64,000 nt of DNA from Bradyrhizobium elkanii WSM2783. GTDB lineage: Bacteria; Pseudomonadota; Alphaproteobacteria; Rhizobiales; Xanthobacteraceae. The translations under genes were made by a program, and so were the position numbers. The stretch is from the NCBI RefSeq assembly GCF_000472865.1, contig NZ_AXAP01000004.1, positions 202,058 to 266,057 of the forward strand. Reading direction: 5' to 3'. Shown piece by piece: positions 1 to 8,021 of the stretch. The notes below the pieces were generated by a model, which did not search any database, was not told the DNA's origin, and saw nothing but the letters and a program-made list of their open reading frames with translations. Position 1 is the first letter of the stretch. Each line of letters starts with the position of its first letter.

Positions 1-1709
1 ACCAGATGGTCGAGACCTTTGCCGCAGCCGGCGTGAAACGCATCTACGGCATTGTCGGTGACAGCTTGAACGGATTCACTGACGCGCTGCGCCGCCACGG
101 CGGCGTCGAGTGGCTGCATGTGCGCCACGAGGAAGTCGCGGCCTTCGCCGCCGGCGCCGAGGCGCATATCACGGGCGAACTCGGCGTCTGTGCCGGAAGC
201 TGCGGTCCCGGCAATCTGCATCTGATCAACGGCCTGTTCGACTGCCATCGTTCGCGTGTGCCGGTAGTGGCAATCGCCGCGCATATCCCTTCGCCCGAGA
301 TCGGCTCGGGCTTTTTCCAGGAGACGCATCCGGAGCATCTGTTCAAGGAATGCTCGACCTATTGCGAATTGGTGTCGAGCGCCGAACAGATGCCCCGCGC
401 GATCGAGATCGCCGTGCGGCGTGCGATCGGCGAACGTTGCGTCAGCGTCATCGTGATTCCCGGCGACATCGCGCTCAAGCCAGCCACCGGCACCTCGGCC
501 TCGGCATCGACAGGGCTGGTGCTGTCGCAGCCGGCGGTGGCGCCATCCGATGCCGCACTCAAGCAGCTCGCCGACCTCCTGAACCAGTCGGAGCGCGTCA
601 CGCTGCTCTGCGGCAGCGGCTGCGCCGGCGCGCATGACGAATTGATGCAGCTCGCGGAAGCGCTGAAATCGCCGATCGTCCACGCCATGCGCGGCAAGGA
701 ACATGTCGAGTGGGATAATCCTTACGACGTCGGCATGACCGGCCTGATCGGGTTTTCCTCGGGCTATCACGCCATGGAAAACTGCGACACGCTGCTGATG
801 CTCGGCACCGACTTCCCCTATCGGCAGTTCTATCCGAAGGGCGCGCGGATCGCGCAGGTCGACGTCAGGCCCGAGGCGATCGGCCGGCGCGTGCCGGTCG
901 AGCTCGGCGTCATCGGACAGGTCGGCCCGACATTGCGCGCGCTGTTGCCGCGACTGACGGCCAAGGATGATCGACGGTTTCTCGACGGCGCGCGCAAGCA
1001 TTATGCCGAAGCGCGCCGCGGCCTCGACGAGCTCGCCTCCGGCCGCAAGGGCGGCACGCTGCATCCGCAACAGATCGCGCGTGTCGCAAGCCAGCTCGCC
1101 AGTGAGAACGCGATCTTCACCTGCGACGTCGGCCTGCCGACAGTCTGGGCGGCGCGCTATCTCGCGATGAACGGCAAGCGCCGCCTGATCGGCTCGTTCT
1201 GGCATGGCTCGATGGCCAACGCGATGGCACAGGCGATCGGCGCCCAGGCGGCTGCACCGGGACGCCAGGTCATCTCGCTTTCCGGCGATGGCGGCTTCAC
1301 CATGCTGATGGGCGATCTCCTCAGCCTTTCCCAGCTCAAGCTGCCGGTTAAGGTGATTGTGTTCAACAATGGCGCGCTCGGCTTCATCGAGCTCGAGCAG
1401 AAATCCTCCGGCTTCCTTGACACCGGCACAGAGTTGAAGAACCCGAACTTTGCCGCGATGGCGGAGGCCACCGGCATCAAGGGTGTCCGCATCGAGGATC
1501 CGTCGGAGGTCGAGGGCAAGCTTGCCGAAGCTTTCGCGCATCCCGGACCCGTCGTGATCGACGCCGTCGTCAACCGTCTGGAGCTCGCGATGCCGCCCAA
1601 GGTCACCACCGAAATGGCCAAGGGCTTCACGCTCTACATGGTGCAGGCAGTGCTGAACGGCCGCGCCGACGAGGTCGTCACGCTGGCGCGGACCAATCTC
1701 TTGCGGTGA
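1..1709 (+). CDS. poxB: Pyruvate dehydrogenase (quinone), PoxB (5' partial)
   Basis: Thiamine-diphosphate flavoenzyme that decarboxylates pyruvate to acetate and CO2 and passes electrons to ubiquinone at the inner membrane. The protein follows E. coli PoxB along its whole length as I recall it: [14 protein letters not shown] near the N-terminus holds the ThDP-activating Glu, then [19 protein letters not shown], then the ThDP/Mg motif GDGGF (about residue 427) ending in NN, and a C-terminus close to the lipid-binding tail of E. coli PoxB. The frame is open to base 1, and E. coli PoxB has roughly ten more residues before the first in-frame Met at base 6, so the true start lies outside the window. 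It converges with the threonine ammonia-lyase gene. Confidence 0.93.
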   Translation, partial: QMVETFAAAGVKRIYGIVGDSLNGFTDALRRHGGVEWLHVRHEEVAAFAAGAEAHITGELGVCAGSCGPGNLHLINGLFDCHRSRVPVVAIAAHIPSPEIGSGFFQETHPEHLFKECSTYCELVSSAEQMPRAIEIAVRRAIGERCVSVIVIPGDIALKPATGTSASASTGLVLSQPAVAPSDAALKQLADLLNQSERVTLLCGSGCAGAHDELMQLAEALKSPIVHAMRGKEHVEWDNPYDVGMTGLIGFSSGYHAMENCDTLLMLGTDFPYRQFYPKGARIAQVDVRPEAIGRRVPVELGVIGQVGPTLRALLPRLTAKDDRRFLDGARKHYAEARRGLDELASGRKGGTLHPQQIARVASQLASENAIFTCDVGLPTVWAARYLAMNGKRRLIGSFWHGSMANAMAQAIGAQAAAPGRQVISLSGDGGFTMLMGDLLSLSQLKLPVKVIVFNNGALGFIELEQKSSGFLDTGTELKNPNFAAMAEATGIKGVRIEDPSEVEGKLAEAFAHPGPVVIDAVVNRLELAMPPKVTTEMAKGFTLYMVQAVLNGRADEVVTLARTNLLR

Positions 1710-1717
1710 GAGGCGCC

Positions 1718-1737
1718 CTCTCCCGCTTGCGGGAGAG
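1718..1737. terminator. Hairpin between convergent genes (partial repeat)
   Basis: Nine-bp perfect stem, CTCTCCCGC over GCGGGAGAG with a TT loop, between the poxB stop and the end of the threonine ammonia-lyase gene. There is no clear T-run. It resembles the head of the family C repeats at 8 and 22 kb and may act as a bidirectional terminator. Confidence 0.45.
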
Positions 1738-1752
1738 GTGAGATCACCGCCG

Positions 1753-2964
1753 CTACGTGCAGCGCGCCGAAAAACCCGATGCCGCGAGCTTGGCCAGCAC
1801 ATCGTCCAGATGCGCGCGGTCACGGGTTTCGATCACGAGCTCGAGCAGCGTCGCCTTCGCGGGGAGCGCCGAGAAGGTGCGCTGGTGCGAGACTTCGATG
1901 ATATTCGCACCGGCTTCGGCGAGCAGCGCCGAGACCGCGGCGAGCTGGCCGGGTCGGTCGACGATGTCGAGCGTGAGCTGCGTCAACCGTCCCTCGCGCG
2001 CGAGCTCGCGCGTCAGCACCGAGGCGATCAGGCGCGTGTCTATGTTTCCGCCGGTCAGGACCAGGCCGACCTTCTGCCCCGCGAAGCGCTGCGGCGCGGC
2101 CAATACCGCCGCGAGGCCCACGGCACCGGCCCCTTCGACGACCGTTTTCTCGATCGAGATCAGCATCGATACCGCGCGCTCGATCTGATCTTCCGTGACC
2201 AGCAGGATGTCGTCGACCAATTCGCGCACGATCTTGGTCGTGATCTGGCCCGGCGACTTGACCGCAATGCCCTCGGCAAGGGTGTCGCCGCGCATCGGCA
2301 GATGCTCGTTCCTGACCGCGTTGTGCATCGACGGGTAGAGCTGGGCCTGGACGCCGATGATCTTCAAACCGGGCTTGAGCGATTTGGCTGCGATCGCGAT
2401 GCCCGAGATCAACCCGCCGCCGCCGATCGGCACGACGAGCACATCCAGATCCGGCACGGACGCCAGCATCTCCAGTGCAATCGTGCCCTGGCCAGCCATG
2501 ATCAGCGGATCGTCATAGGGATGGACAAAGGTCATGCCGCGTGTCTCGCAAAGCTTGCGGGCAAACTGCGCGGCGTCCTCCAGCGTCGCGCCGGAGATGA
2601 TGACTTCGGCGCCATGGCGCCGCGTATTCTCGATCTTCACCATCGGCGTGCCGATCGGCATCACGATCGTGGCGGGAATGCCGAGCCGCAAGGCGTGGTA
2701 GGCGACGCCCTGCGCATGATTGCCGGCCGACATCGCGATCACGCCGCGCTGTCGTTCCTCCGGGGACAAAGCCTGCAGGCGATTCAACGCCCCGCGTTCC
2801 TTGAAGGAGGAGGTGAACTGCAAATTCTCGAATTTGAGCCAGATCTCGCAGCCGCAGATCTCGCTCAGCGTCCGGCTCTGGTTGCAGGCGGTGACGATGA
2901 CGGAATCGCGGATGGTGGCCGCGGCGGCCCTGATATCGGCCAGCGTGATCGGAAGGTTTTTCAA
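1753..2964 (-). CDS. Threonine ammonia-lyase with ACT domain
   Basis: PLP enzyme converting threonine (or serine) to 2-oxobutanoate (or pyruvate) and ammonia. Visible are the PLP-lysine motif SFKERGA (Lys55), SAGNHAQG, the phosphate-binding loop GGGGLISG and TGGNID. Residues from about 325 to the end form one ACT domain (VDRPGQLAAVSALLAEAGA), suggesting allosteric control. Length, about 403 residues, fits the TdcB-like class with one ACT domain better than the longer biosynthetic IlvA with two. I chose TTG at 2964: GAGG lies 5 bases upstream and the family-like sequence KNLPITLADI follows at once. A longer frame runs upstream to 3105, but its extra residues look non-family and would cross the divergent DUF1697 gene. 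Confidence 0.88.
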   Translation of the reverse strand: MKNLPITLADIRAAAATIRDSVIVTACNQSRTLSEICGCEIWLKFENLQFTSSFKERGALNRLQALSPEERQRGVIAMSAGNHAQGVAYHALRLGIPATIVMPIGTPMVKIENTRRHGAEVIISGATLEDAAQFARKLCETRGMTFVHPYDDPLIMAGQGTIALEMLASVPDLDVLVVPIGGGGLISGIAIAAKSLKPGLKIIGVQAQLYPSMHNAVRNEHLPMRGDTLAEGIAVKSPGQITTKIVRELVDDILLVTEDQIERAVSMLISIEKTVVEGAGAVGLAAVLAAPQRFAGQKVGLVLTGGNIDTRLIASVLTRELAREGRLTQLTLDIVDRPGQLAAVSALLAEAGANIIEVSHQRTFSALPAKATLLELVIETRDRAHLDDVLAKLAASGFSARCT

Positions 2965-3044
2965 GTTGACCTCGGTTTGTCCTGTAGCTCCGCTTGGCGC
3001 GCCTGTGGCATGCTCACGACCTCCCTCCTTGGACACGGTCTGGA

Positions 3045-3557
3045 ATGCCAACCTATATCGCCCTGTTGCGTGCCGTGAACGTAGGCGGAACCGGCAAGCT
3101 GCCAATGGCCGAACTGAAAGCGATGTGCGTCGCCGAAGGATTTGCGAGCGTACAAACCTATATCGCCAGCGGCAATGTGGTGTTCGACAGCAAATTGCCT
3201 CCCGCGAAGGTGAAGGCAGCGCTGGAGAAGCAGCTGCAGGCCTATGCGGGCAGCCCGATCGGCGTGGTGATCAGGACTGCGGAGGAGATGGCCGCGGTGC
3301 TGAAGGCCAATCCGTTCCCCAAGGCGCAGCCGAACTGGACGATCGCGATCTTCCTTGATGAGGCACCGCCGGCCGATACGCTTGGGGCGATCAAGGGGCA
3401 GCAGGACGAGGAAGTGCGCCTCGGCAAGCGCGAGATCTATGTCGCCTACGGCTCAGGGATCGGCCGCTCGAAGCTGAAGATACCGGCGGCGACGAACGGC
3501 ACCGCGCGGAACATCAACACAATCGCGAAGCTCGTGGAGCTCGCGTCGGGCAGCTAG
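3045..3557 (+). CDS. DUF1697 family protein
   Basis: A 170-residue protein starting MPTYIALLRAVNVGG, the typical DUF1697 N-terminus. It continues with YIASGNVVF, the KVKAALEKQL segment, FLDEAPP and a C-terminal NGTARNINTIAKL, all characteristic of the family. The biochemical role is unknown. The frame is open 17 codons further upstream, but the ATG at 3045 begins the conserved fold. Divergent from the threonine ammonia-lyase gene with about 80 bp between the starts. Confidence 0.85.
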   Translation: MPTYIALLRAVNVGGTGKLPMAELKAMCVAEGFASVQTYIASGNVVFDSKLPPAKVKAALEKQLQAYAGSPIGVVIRTAEEMAAVLKANPFPKAQPNWTIAIFLDEAPPADTLGAIKGQQDEEVRLGKREIYVAYGSGIGRSKLKIPAATNGTARNINTIAKLVELASGS

Positions 3558-3640
3558 AGCGTTTTGAAGCGAAGTGGACGCCGGTTCGCGTGAAGAAAAC
3601 GCGTCAAAGCAAGAATCTAGGGCGTTTTCGAGCGAGGTGG
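3556..3640. repeat. Intergenic repeat, family E copy 1
   Basis: Begins AGAGCGTTTTGAAGCGAAGT, continues through CCGGTTCGCGTGAAGAAAACG, then repeats GGCGTTTTCGAGCGA. It starts inside the DUF1697 stop codon. Its parts recur in diverged form at 59945-60080, so this is a dispersed non-coding repeat. Confidence 0.6.
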
Positions 3641-3648
3641 AGCCCGGC

Positions 3649-3807
3649 TCAGGCGTGCTGGAGCTCAGCCTGGACGTGCTCGCGCGGCCTGACCGGCTCG
3701 GCCCGCTCGACCACGTCGCAGTTCTCGCAATGCAGGACGGTACGGAAATGCTTGTCCAGCGCGACGGTCCGTTGCCGGCCGCATTGGCAGCGCATCTGCT
3801 TGTCCAT
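3649..3807 (-). CDS. Small zinc-ribbon-like protein (52 aa)
   Basis: A 52-residue reading frame beginning MDKQMRCQCG. Four cysteines are arranged as CQC followed about 20 residues later by CENC, suggesting a small zinc ribbon, although the first pair is spaced CxC rather than CxxC. AGGG lies 8 bases before the ATG. It sits alone between the DUF1697 gene and uppS. Function unknown; a Cys/His-rich frame this short could be chance, but the knuckle pattern and ribosome-binding site favour a real gene. Confidence 0.45.
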   Translation of the reverse strand: MDKQMRCQCGRQRTVALDKHFRTVLHCENCDVVERAEPVRPREHVQAELQHA

Positions 3808-3996
3808 GGGAATGACCCTGGTTGTACTTGATTCGCGGGAAGGTCGGTGCGCCTAGCTAGCCGCTAAGGGTTAACCTAGTGTGACGACGATGACGCAAAT
3901 CAGGCGCGGCTTCGACAAGCCATCTTGCTGCGCCGCCGATTTTCCTGCGGTTCGAGGCCGACCTGGTCGCGGGCTCAATGGGGCCGAGGGCCAAGC

Positions 3997-4719
3997 TCAG
4001 AGGCTCGGCACTTCCTCCAGCGCGACCGCTTGCAAGCCGCCAAAGCGGCGTTCCCGGCCATGGAAGGAGGCTAGCGCCTCGGCGAGATCGTCCCCGTCGA
4101 ACTCCGGCCACATCCGATCGGTGAAGTGCAGTTCGGCGTAGGCGCCTTCCCACAGCATGAAATCGGACAGGCGCTTTTCGCCGCTGGTGCGGATGATGAG
4201 ATCGACGTCGCGCAGATTCGGCTCGCCGGTGACGAGCTCGGAGAAGGCCTCGCGCGTGAGCTTGCCAAAGCCGGCGACCCGGGTCGCGGCGTTGAGGATG
4301 GCATCGCGGGCGGAGTAATCGACCGCGATGCGCAGATGCAGGGTGTCGCCATCAGCCGTCGCGTCTTCCCCACGGGCGATCGCAGCCGCAATGCCGTTGG
4401 GCAGACGGTCACGGCGGCCGATCACGGTGAGGCGAACGCCATTGCGCACCAGCGCCTGGATCTCGTTGGCGAGATAGAAGCGCAACAGGCCCATCAGCGC
4501 GGTGACCTCGGTCTTCGGCCTGCGCCAATTGTCGCTGGAGAAGGCATAGAGTGTCAGCGTACCGATCCCCTGTTCGGGCGCTGCCTCGACGATGCGGCGG
4601 ATCGCTTCGACCCCGGCCTCGTGGCCGCGCAGGCGCGACAACCCCTTCCGCGTCGCCCATCTTCCATTGCCGTCCATGATGATGCCGACGTGAAGTTTGG
4701 AGGAAAGATCACTTTGCAT
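3997..4719 (-). CDS. uppS: Undecaprenyl diphosphate synthase (isoprenyl transferase)
   Basis: Cis-prenyltransferase of 240 residues that condenses isopentenyl diphosphate onto a farnesyl-type primer to make the C55 carrier of cell-wall synthesis. Family signatures are GIIMDGNGRWA with catalytic Asp16, YAFSSDNWRRP, and the C-terminal RTSGEKRLSDFMLW with EGAYAELHF. I place the start at ATG 4719 because GGAG stands 8 bases upstream; a TTG at 4737 has no ribosome-binding site. The gene follows the wHTH regulator 33 bp downstream, outside the usual frr/cdsA cell-envelope cluster, so it is probably a second uppS. Its ATG lies inside a 17-bp palindrome matching the regulator operon operator. Confidence 0.9.
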   Translation of the reverse strand: MQSDLSSKLHVGIIMDGNGRWATRKGLSRLRGHEAGVEAIRRIVEAAPEQGIGTLTLYAFSSDNWRRPKTEVTALMGLLRFYLANEIQALVRNGVRLTVIGRRDRLPNGIAAAIARGEDATADGDTLHLRIAVDYSARDAILNAATRVAGFGKLTREAFSELVTGEPNLRDVDLIIRTSGEKRLSDFMLWEGAYAELHFTDRMWPEFDGDDLAEALASFHGRERRFGGLQAVALEEVPSL

Positions 4720-4727
4720 TACAAAGT
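4711..4727. promoter_or_regulatory. 17-bp palindromic operator over the uppS start
   Basis: ACTTTGCATTACAAAGT is an inverted repeat with 8-bp arms around a central T and one mismatch. It differs by a single base from the perfect palindrome at 5749-5765 before the upstream operon. It covers the uppS ATG (complement of 4717-4719) and part of the spacer to the ribosome-binding site. Probably the binding site of the adjacent wHTH regulator. Confidence 0.65.
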
Positions 4728-4752
4728 CTCCGATCAAAAAAGGGAATCGTGA

Positions 4753-5133
4753 TCAGGCCGGCAGGATGCCGAGCTGGGAAGGCGCGGCGCCCTCCTTGCC
4801 CGCGGCCTTGGCGGCGTCGCGCACCAGCCGTTCCAGCACAGCCAGATAGTCGAGGAAGCGGCGGCGGCCCGCCTTGGTGAGGCGGCAAGTGGTGTGCGGG
4901 CGGTTGCCCTCATAGCCCTTGGTGACTTCGACGAGTCCGGCTTCCTGCAACACCTGCAGATGACGGCTGAGATTGCCGTCGGTCAATCCGCAAAGCTGCT
5001 TCAGATCGGCGAACGCCAATCCCTTCGGATGCGTCATCAGCGAGGTCATCAGCCCGAGCCGCGCCTTCTCGTGGATCACGCGGTCAAGACCGTCATAGGA
5101 GAACGGCGCGTTGTTGGCTTCAATCTTCGACAT
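4753..5133 (-). CDS. Winged-helix transcriptional regulator (ArsR/MarR-like)
   Basis: A 126-residue DNA-binding protein. The winged helix spans about residues 15-95: ARLGLMTSLMTHPKGLAFADL, recognition helix TDGNLSRHLQVLQEAGLVEV, then the wing with KGYEGNRPHTTCRLTKAGRR. This matches the small winged-helix group (HTH_27 type) often paired with an integral membrane protein. The start overlaps the end of the upstream membrane-protein gene by 14 bases, so the two are translationally coupled, and uppS follows 33 bp later. The palindromes at 5749 and 4711 suggest it represses its own operon and perhaps uppS. The inducing signal is not visible. Confidence 0.82.
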   Translation of the reverse strand: MSKIEANNAPFSYDGLDRVIHEKARLGLMTSLMTHPKGLAFADLKQLCGLTDGNLSRHLQVLQEAGLVEVTKGYEGNRPHTTCRLTKAGRRRFLDYLAVLERLVRDAAKAAGKEGAAPSQLGILPA

Positions 5134-5737
5134 CGTTTTCTCCGGTGGCGAAATACAACAGGGCAGCCATCAAAACCTGACCGACGACGAAGGGCAGGCC
5201 CATGGTCCAGGGCGACAAGGCGTGGCTCTGGCTCGCTACCACCAGCACCGCAAAGCCCGAGAGGAAATACCAGGCGCCGGCAAAGGCGATGCTGCGCGGC
5301 AACGAGCGGACGGAAGCGAACACGCCGAGGCTCACCAGCACCTGCCACAGGCCGGGCAGCATCCACAGCGTTTCGGGCGCGAACTTCCACAACAGGATCG
5401 CGAGCAAGACGCCGGCGACGCCCGCGGGCAGGAACTGCTCGACCGCTTGCTGGATCATGGCGTCCGCAAGCCCGGAATGATGCCGGCGCGAGCGCGCCCG
5501 CATCTCGGTCCAGATCAGCGCGGCCGAAAGCAGCGCGGCGATGGTCCAGCCGCCAAAGAAGGTGAGCGGGTTCCCGGTCGGATTGTTGAGCCAGAGGAAC
5601 TGCAGGACGGCTGTCAGGAGCGCGACGCCGCCGGTGGCGGCCACGGTCGCCGGGCCATAGCCGCGGAACGCGGTGCCCGCCGCAATCTGGCTGCGGATGG
5701 CAAGAATGTCGGCCAGGGCCTTGTCGAGATCGCGCAT
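5120..5737 (-). CDS. Integral membrane protein of the regulator operon
   Basis: A 205-residue protein with a short soluble N-terminus (MRDLDKALADILAIRSQIA) and about six hydrophobic segments, two before and four after a central charged stretch (EMRARSRRHH). I do not recognise a function. First gene of a co-directional set with the wHTH regulator and probably uppS. The ATG at 5737 fits the promoter/operator just upstream; the longer in-frame extension to 5830 would run through that operator. Membrane proteins paired with this regulator type are common, which suggests a sensor or envelope role, but that is inference. Confidence 0.75.
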   Translation of the reverse strand: MRDLDKALADILAIRSQIAAGTAFRGYGPATVAATGGVALLTAVLQFLWLNNPTGNPLTFFGGWTIAALLSAALIWTEMRARSRRHHSGLADAMIQQAVEQFLPAGVAGVLLAILLWKFAPETLWMLPGLWQVLVSLGVFASVRSLPRSIAFAGAWYFLSGFAVLVVASQSHALSPWTMGLPFVVGQVLMAALLYFATGENDVED

Positions 5738-5748
5738 CGGTTGTCCGA

Positions 5749-5790
5749 ACTTTGCATTGCAAAGTATACCGAGTCGCGAGACGGGCGCAA
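5749..5790 (-). promoter_or_regulatory. Promoter with overlapping 17-bp operator
   Basis: On the minus strand TTGCGC (5790-5785), a 16-base spacer and TATACT (5768-5763) form a sigma-70-like promoter. The perfect palindrome ACTTTGCATTGCAAAGT (5749-5765, 8-bp arms around a central T) overlaps the end of the -10 box and the expected transcription start, the geometry of a repressor site. The operon start codon is at 5737. Confidence 0.65.
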
Positions 5791-5858
5791 GTGAGCCAGC
5801 GGCCGACTGGATCACTTCGGCCGTCTCCATGGAAACAGTTTGTGTAGCGCCAGCGCCG

Positions 5859-6218
5859 CTACACCTTCACCAGGCTCGCAAATCCGCCATAGATCATGCG
5901 CTTGCCGTCGAAGGGCATCGACTTTCCGTTCATCATGGGTTTGAGGCGCTCATCCGCCATCACCTTGGCATTGATCTTGTCGCGCTGGGCACGCGATTTG
6001 TAGGTGATCCAGGCGAACACGACGGTTTCGCCGGGTTTCAGCTTGACGCTTTGCGGGAACGAGGTGAGCTTGCCGGGCTTGACGTCCTCGGCGACCCATT
6101 CGCGATAGTCCAGCGCGCCATGCTCGCGCCAAACCTTGCCGGCCTTCCGCGACAAGCGGGCATAGGCGGCGAGATTCTTCTTCGGGACGGCGACGATGAA
6201 GCCATCGACATAGGGCAT
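5859..6218 (-). CDS. DUF1428 family protein (YbaA-like)
   Basis: A 119-residue protein beginning MPYVDGFIVAVPKKN and ending with the strongly conserved MPFDGKRMIYGGF, both hallmarks of DUF1428 (E. coli YbaA). The middle (VVFAWITYKSRAQRDKINAK) also fits. It is expected to adopt a dimeric alpha-beta barrel fold, with unknown biochemical role. The start at 6218 matches the family N-terminus. Frames open further upstream run into a repeat element and were rejected as coding. Confidence 0.88.
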   Translation of the reverse strand: MPYVDGFIVAVPKKNLAAYARLSRKAGKVWREHGALDYREWVAEDVKPGKLTSFPQSVKLKPGETVVFAWITYKSRAQRDKINAKVMADERLKPMMNGKSMPFDGKRMIYGGFASLVKV

Positions 6219-6246
6219 GGGCGGTTCCTGTTGTTGTTCAGCCATC

Positions 6247-6349
6247 GTCATTCCGGGGCACGCGGCGCGTGAACTCTGATGCGCAATTGCGCATCGGAGA
6301 ATCTCGAGGTTCCGGGTTCGATGCTCGCGCATCGCCCCGGAACGACGAC
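6247..6349. repeat. Intergenic palindromic repeat, family A copy 1
   Basis: Opens GTCATTCCGGGGC and closes with the inverted GCCCCGGAACGAC. An inner GATGCGCAATTGCGCATC palindrome and a CGAGGTTCCGGGTTCGATGC segment lie between. Related copies are at 11960, 58175 (half) and 63543. Confidence 0.75.
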
Positions 6350-6357
6350 AGTGGCTC

Positions 6358-7095
6358 TCAGCTATGGCAACAGGATGCCTGAACCGGCGTGGGCTGGTAT
6401 TGGTCACGGTGCCGCACCCAGTCCATCGGATAAGGCAGGCCCTCTTCATGCCGGCCGAGCGGCGTGAGATCCAGATAGTGGTAGGCCGCATTCATCATGT
6501 CTGTGCCGCGGGAAAAACACGAATAGGTGTGAAAGACGTTGCCGGTCTCGTCGCGGTAGAACACGCTGATGCCAGGCGCCTCCTCGATACCAAAGCCGGA
6601 CGTGCCGAAATTGTAGATCTTAGCGCCCGACTTCACTTCTTCCAGCGTGAACGACACCGCGAAATCATGGTTGAAGTCGCTGTTGGCCGAGGACAGCCAG
6701 TCGAACGTCCAGCCCATCCGTTTCCTGAACGCTTCCAGCTTCTCGAATGGCGCACGCGAGATCGCCACCAGCGTGGTGTCGCGCGCTGCAAGATGCGGGA
6801 TCATGCGCTCGTATCCGTCGGCCCAGAACGAGCAGCTCTTGCAGCCTTCGTCCCAATCGGGTGCGAACATGAAGTGCTGCACGACGAGTTGCGGCCTGCC
6901 CTTGAAGAGGTCGGCGAGCGCCACTTTGCCGTTCGCTCCGTCGAACATGTAGGCCTTATCGACCTTGACCCACGGCAATGCCCGGCGCTCCGCGCTGAGG
7001 GCATCTCGTGCACGGGTGAATTCCTTTTCATGCGCCAGATGGACCTTGCGGGCTTCGAGCCATTCCTCACGTGATACGGTCTTGTGTGGCTGCAT
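6358..7095 (-). CDS. DUF899 thioredoxin-like protein
   Basis: A 245-residue protein of the DUF899 group, predicted thioredoxin-fold proteins. Visible are the N-terminal VSREEWLEARKVHLAHEKEF helix, LPWVKVDKAYMFDG, then the redox-like segment FMFAPDWDEGCKSCSFWADG with a CxxC pair at the thioredoxin active-site position, and C-terminal VFHTYSCFSRGTD and MDWVRHRDQY. A substrate is not established for the family. Co-directional with the SRPBCC and ArsR genes upstream (9-bp gap), so it may be the third gene of that operon. DUF899 genes often sit beside ArsR/SRPBCC pairs in Rhizobiales, from memory. Confidence 0.87.
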   Translation of the reverse strand: MQPHKTVSREEWLEARKVHLAHEKEFTRARDALSAERRALPWVKVDKAYMFDGANGKVALADLFKGRPQLVVQHFMFAPDWDEGCKSCSFWADGYERMIPHLAARDTTLVAISRAPFEKLEAFRKRMGWTFDWLSSANSDFNHDFAVSFTLEEVKSGAKIYNFGTSGFGIEEAPGISVFYRDETGNVFHTYSCFSRGTDMMNAAYHYLDLTPLGRHEEGLPYPMDWVRHRDQYQPTPVQASCCHS

Positions 7096-7104
7096 GGCAT
7101 GCTC

Positions 7105-7578
7105 CTATGACAACGTTGAGGTGACGAACTTTTCCAACTTGCCGAGGGACTCGCTCCAGCCCCGTTCGTGGTCGTCGCGCGCGGTCTCGTCGACGAACTG
7201 TTCGTGATGGAAGGTCAGCAGCGTGCCGGCGCCATCTGACCTCAGCGATACGGTCACCAGCGACTCGCGCTCAGGCGTCGAATGCCAGGCCCAGGTGAAC
7301 ACCAAGCGCTCGTTTGGCACGACCTCGCGATAGACGCCGCCGACTTGGTGATATTCGCCGTCGTTGCCGGTGAAACTGATGCGGTAGCGCCCGCCGGCGC
7401 GAACGTCGAGTTCGGCCTGCACCGAGCCGGGCTTCACATTCGCCGGCCCGAACCATTGCACTAGGTTTTCCGGTTCGGTCCACGCGGCGTAGACTTTTTC
7501 CGGCCGCGCGCGGAGGCGGCGCGTAAGGGCGAGGCCGGGGCGCGCGGCGGCGCCGGGGCTGGCGGTGCTGATGGCCAT
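7105..7578 (-). CDS. SRPBCC (AHSA1-like) domain protein
   Basis: A 157-residue START/Bet v1-fold protein. The core runs from LALTRRLRARPEKVYAAWTEPENLVQWFGP through GGRYRISFTG, GVYREVVPNERLVFTWAW and VTVSLRSDGAGTLLTFHHEQF to GWSESLGKLEKF, the standard AHSA1 layout with a hydrophobic ligand cavity. The ligand is unknown. Start at 7578: GGAGG lies 7 bases upstream. The first 118 bp overlap the end of the upstream arsR in another frame, implying coupled translation. ArsR/SRPBCC pairs typically form autoregulated stress operons. Confidence 0.85.
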   Translation of the reverse strand: MAISTASPGAAARPGLALTRRLRARPEKVYAAWTEPENLVQWFGPANVKPGSVQAELDVRAGGRYRISFTGNDGEYHQVGGVYREVVPNERLVFTWAWHSTPERESLVTVSLRSDGAGTLLTFHHEQFVDETARDDHERGWSESLGKLEKFVTSTLS

Positions 7579-7907
7579 GGGTCTTCCTCCACGAAGGCGG
7601 CAAGGCGATCGAAATTGTCGGACCAGAAGCGCGCATAGCGATTGAGCCAGTCCATCGCCTGCTCCATCGGTCGCGCGGTCAGCCGGCACGCCACCGTGCG
7701 GCCGGTCTTCTCCCGCGTGATCAGGCCGGCGTCCGACAACACGTCGAGATGCTTCATGATCGCGGGCAGCGACATCTGAAATGGCTGCGCGAGCTCGCTC
7801 ACGGACAAGCCGTCCTTCTCGCCAAGCCGTGCCAGAAGCGCACGGCGGGTGGGATCGGAAAGCGCCGCGAAAGTGCGGTCCAGCGTCTCGTCGAAATACC
7901 TAACCAT
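7461..7907 (-). CDS. ArsR-family transcriptional repressor
   Basis: A 148-residue protein whose first 105 residues are a typical metal-independent ArsR: FAALSDPTRRALLARLGEKDGLSVSEL, recognition helix MSLPAIMKHLDVLSDAGLI, wing TREKTGRTVACRL, then WLNRYARFWSDNFDRLAAFVEE. The C-terminal 40 residues are Pro/Ala/Arg-rich with no family similarity; they are encoded where the gene overlaps the downstream SRPBCC gene by 118 bp. The ATG at 7907 lies in a palindrome, has no ribosome-binding site and sits about 8 bases after a -10 box, so the mRNA is probably leaderless. A repressor controlling its own operon is the natural reading. Confidence 0.85.
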   Translation of the reverse strand: MVRYFDETLDRTFAALSDPTRRALLARLGEKDGLSVSELAQPFQMSLPAIMKHLDVLSDAGLITREKTGRTVACRLTARPMEQAMDWLNRYARFWSDNFDRLAAFVEEDPWPSAPPAPAPPRAPASPLRAASARGRKKSTPRGPNRKT

Positions 7908-7942
7908 ATGGTTTAGTATAGACGCGATCGATCGCGAGTCAA
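7902..7942 (-). promoter_or_regulatory. Promoter/operator of the arsR-SRPBCC operon, probably leaderless
   Basis: Read on the minus strand: TTGACT (7942-7937), a 16-base spacer, TATACT (7920-7915), then the perfect 12-bp palindrome AACCATATGGTT (7902-7913) containing the arsR ATG. Transcription would begin at or next to the start codon, and repressor bound to the palindrome would block it. Confidence 0.65.
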
Positions 7943-8021
7943 TGGCGCGTATCGGGCGAACATTCACGAAAACTTGGCGCGCAAGAGAAGGGACAGAGGC
8001 GGCTAGCGCGCGCCGTTCTTT

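Noticed and set aside
1738..3078. Plus-strand frame of 446 codons opposite the threonine ammonia-lyase gene
   Set aside because: Arg/Asp-rich shadow of a gene with clear PLP-enzyme motifs on the other strand.
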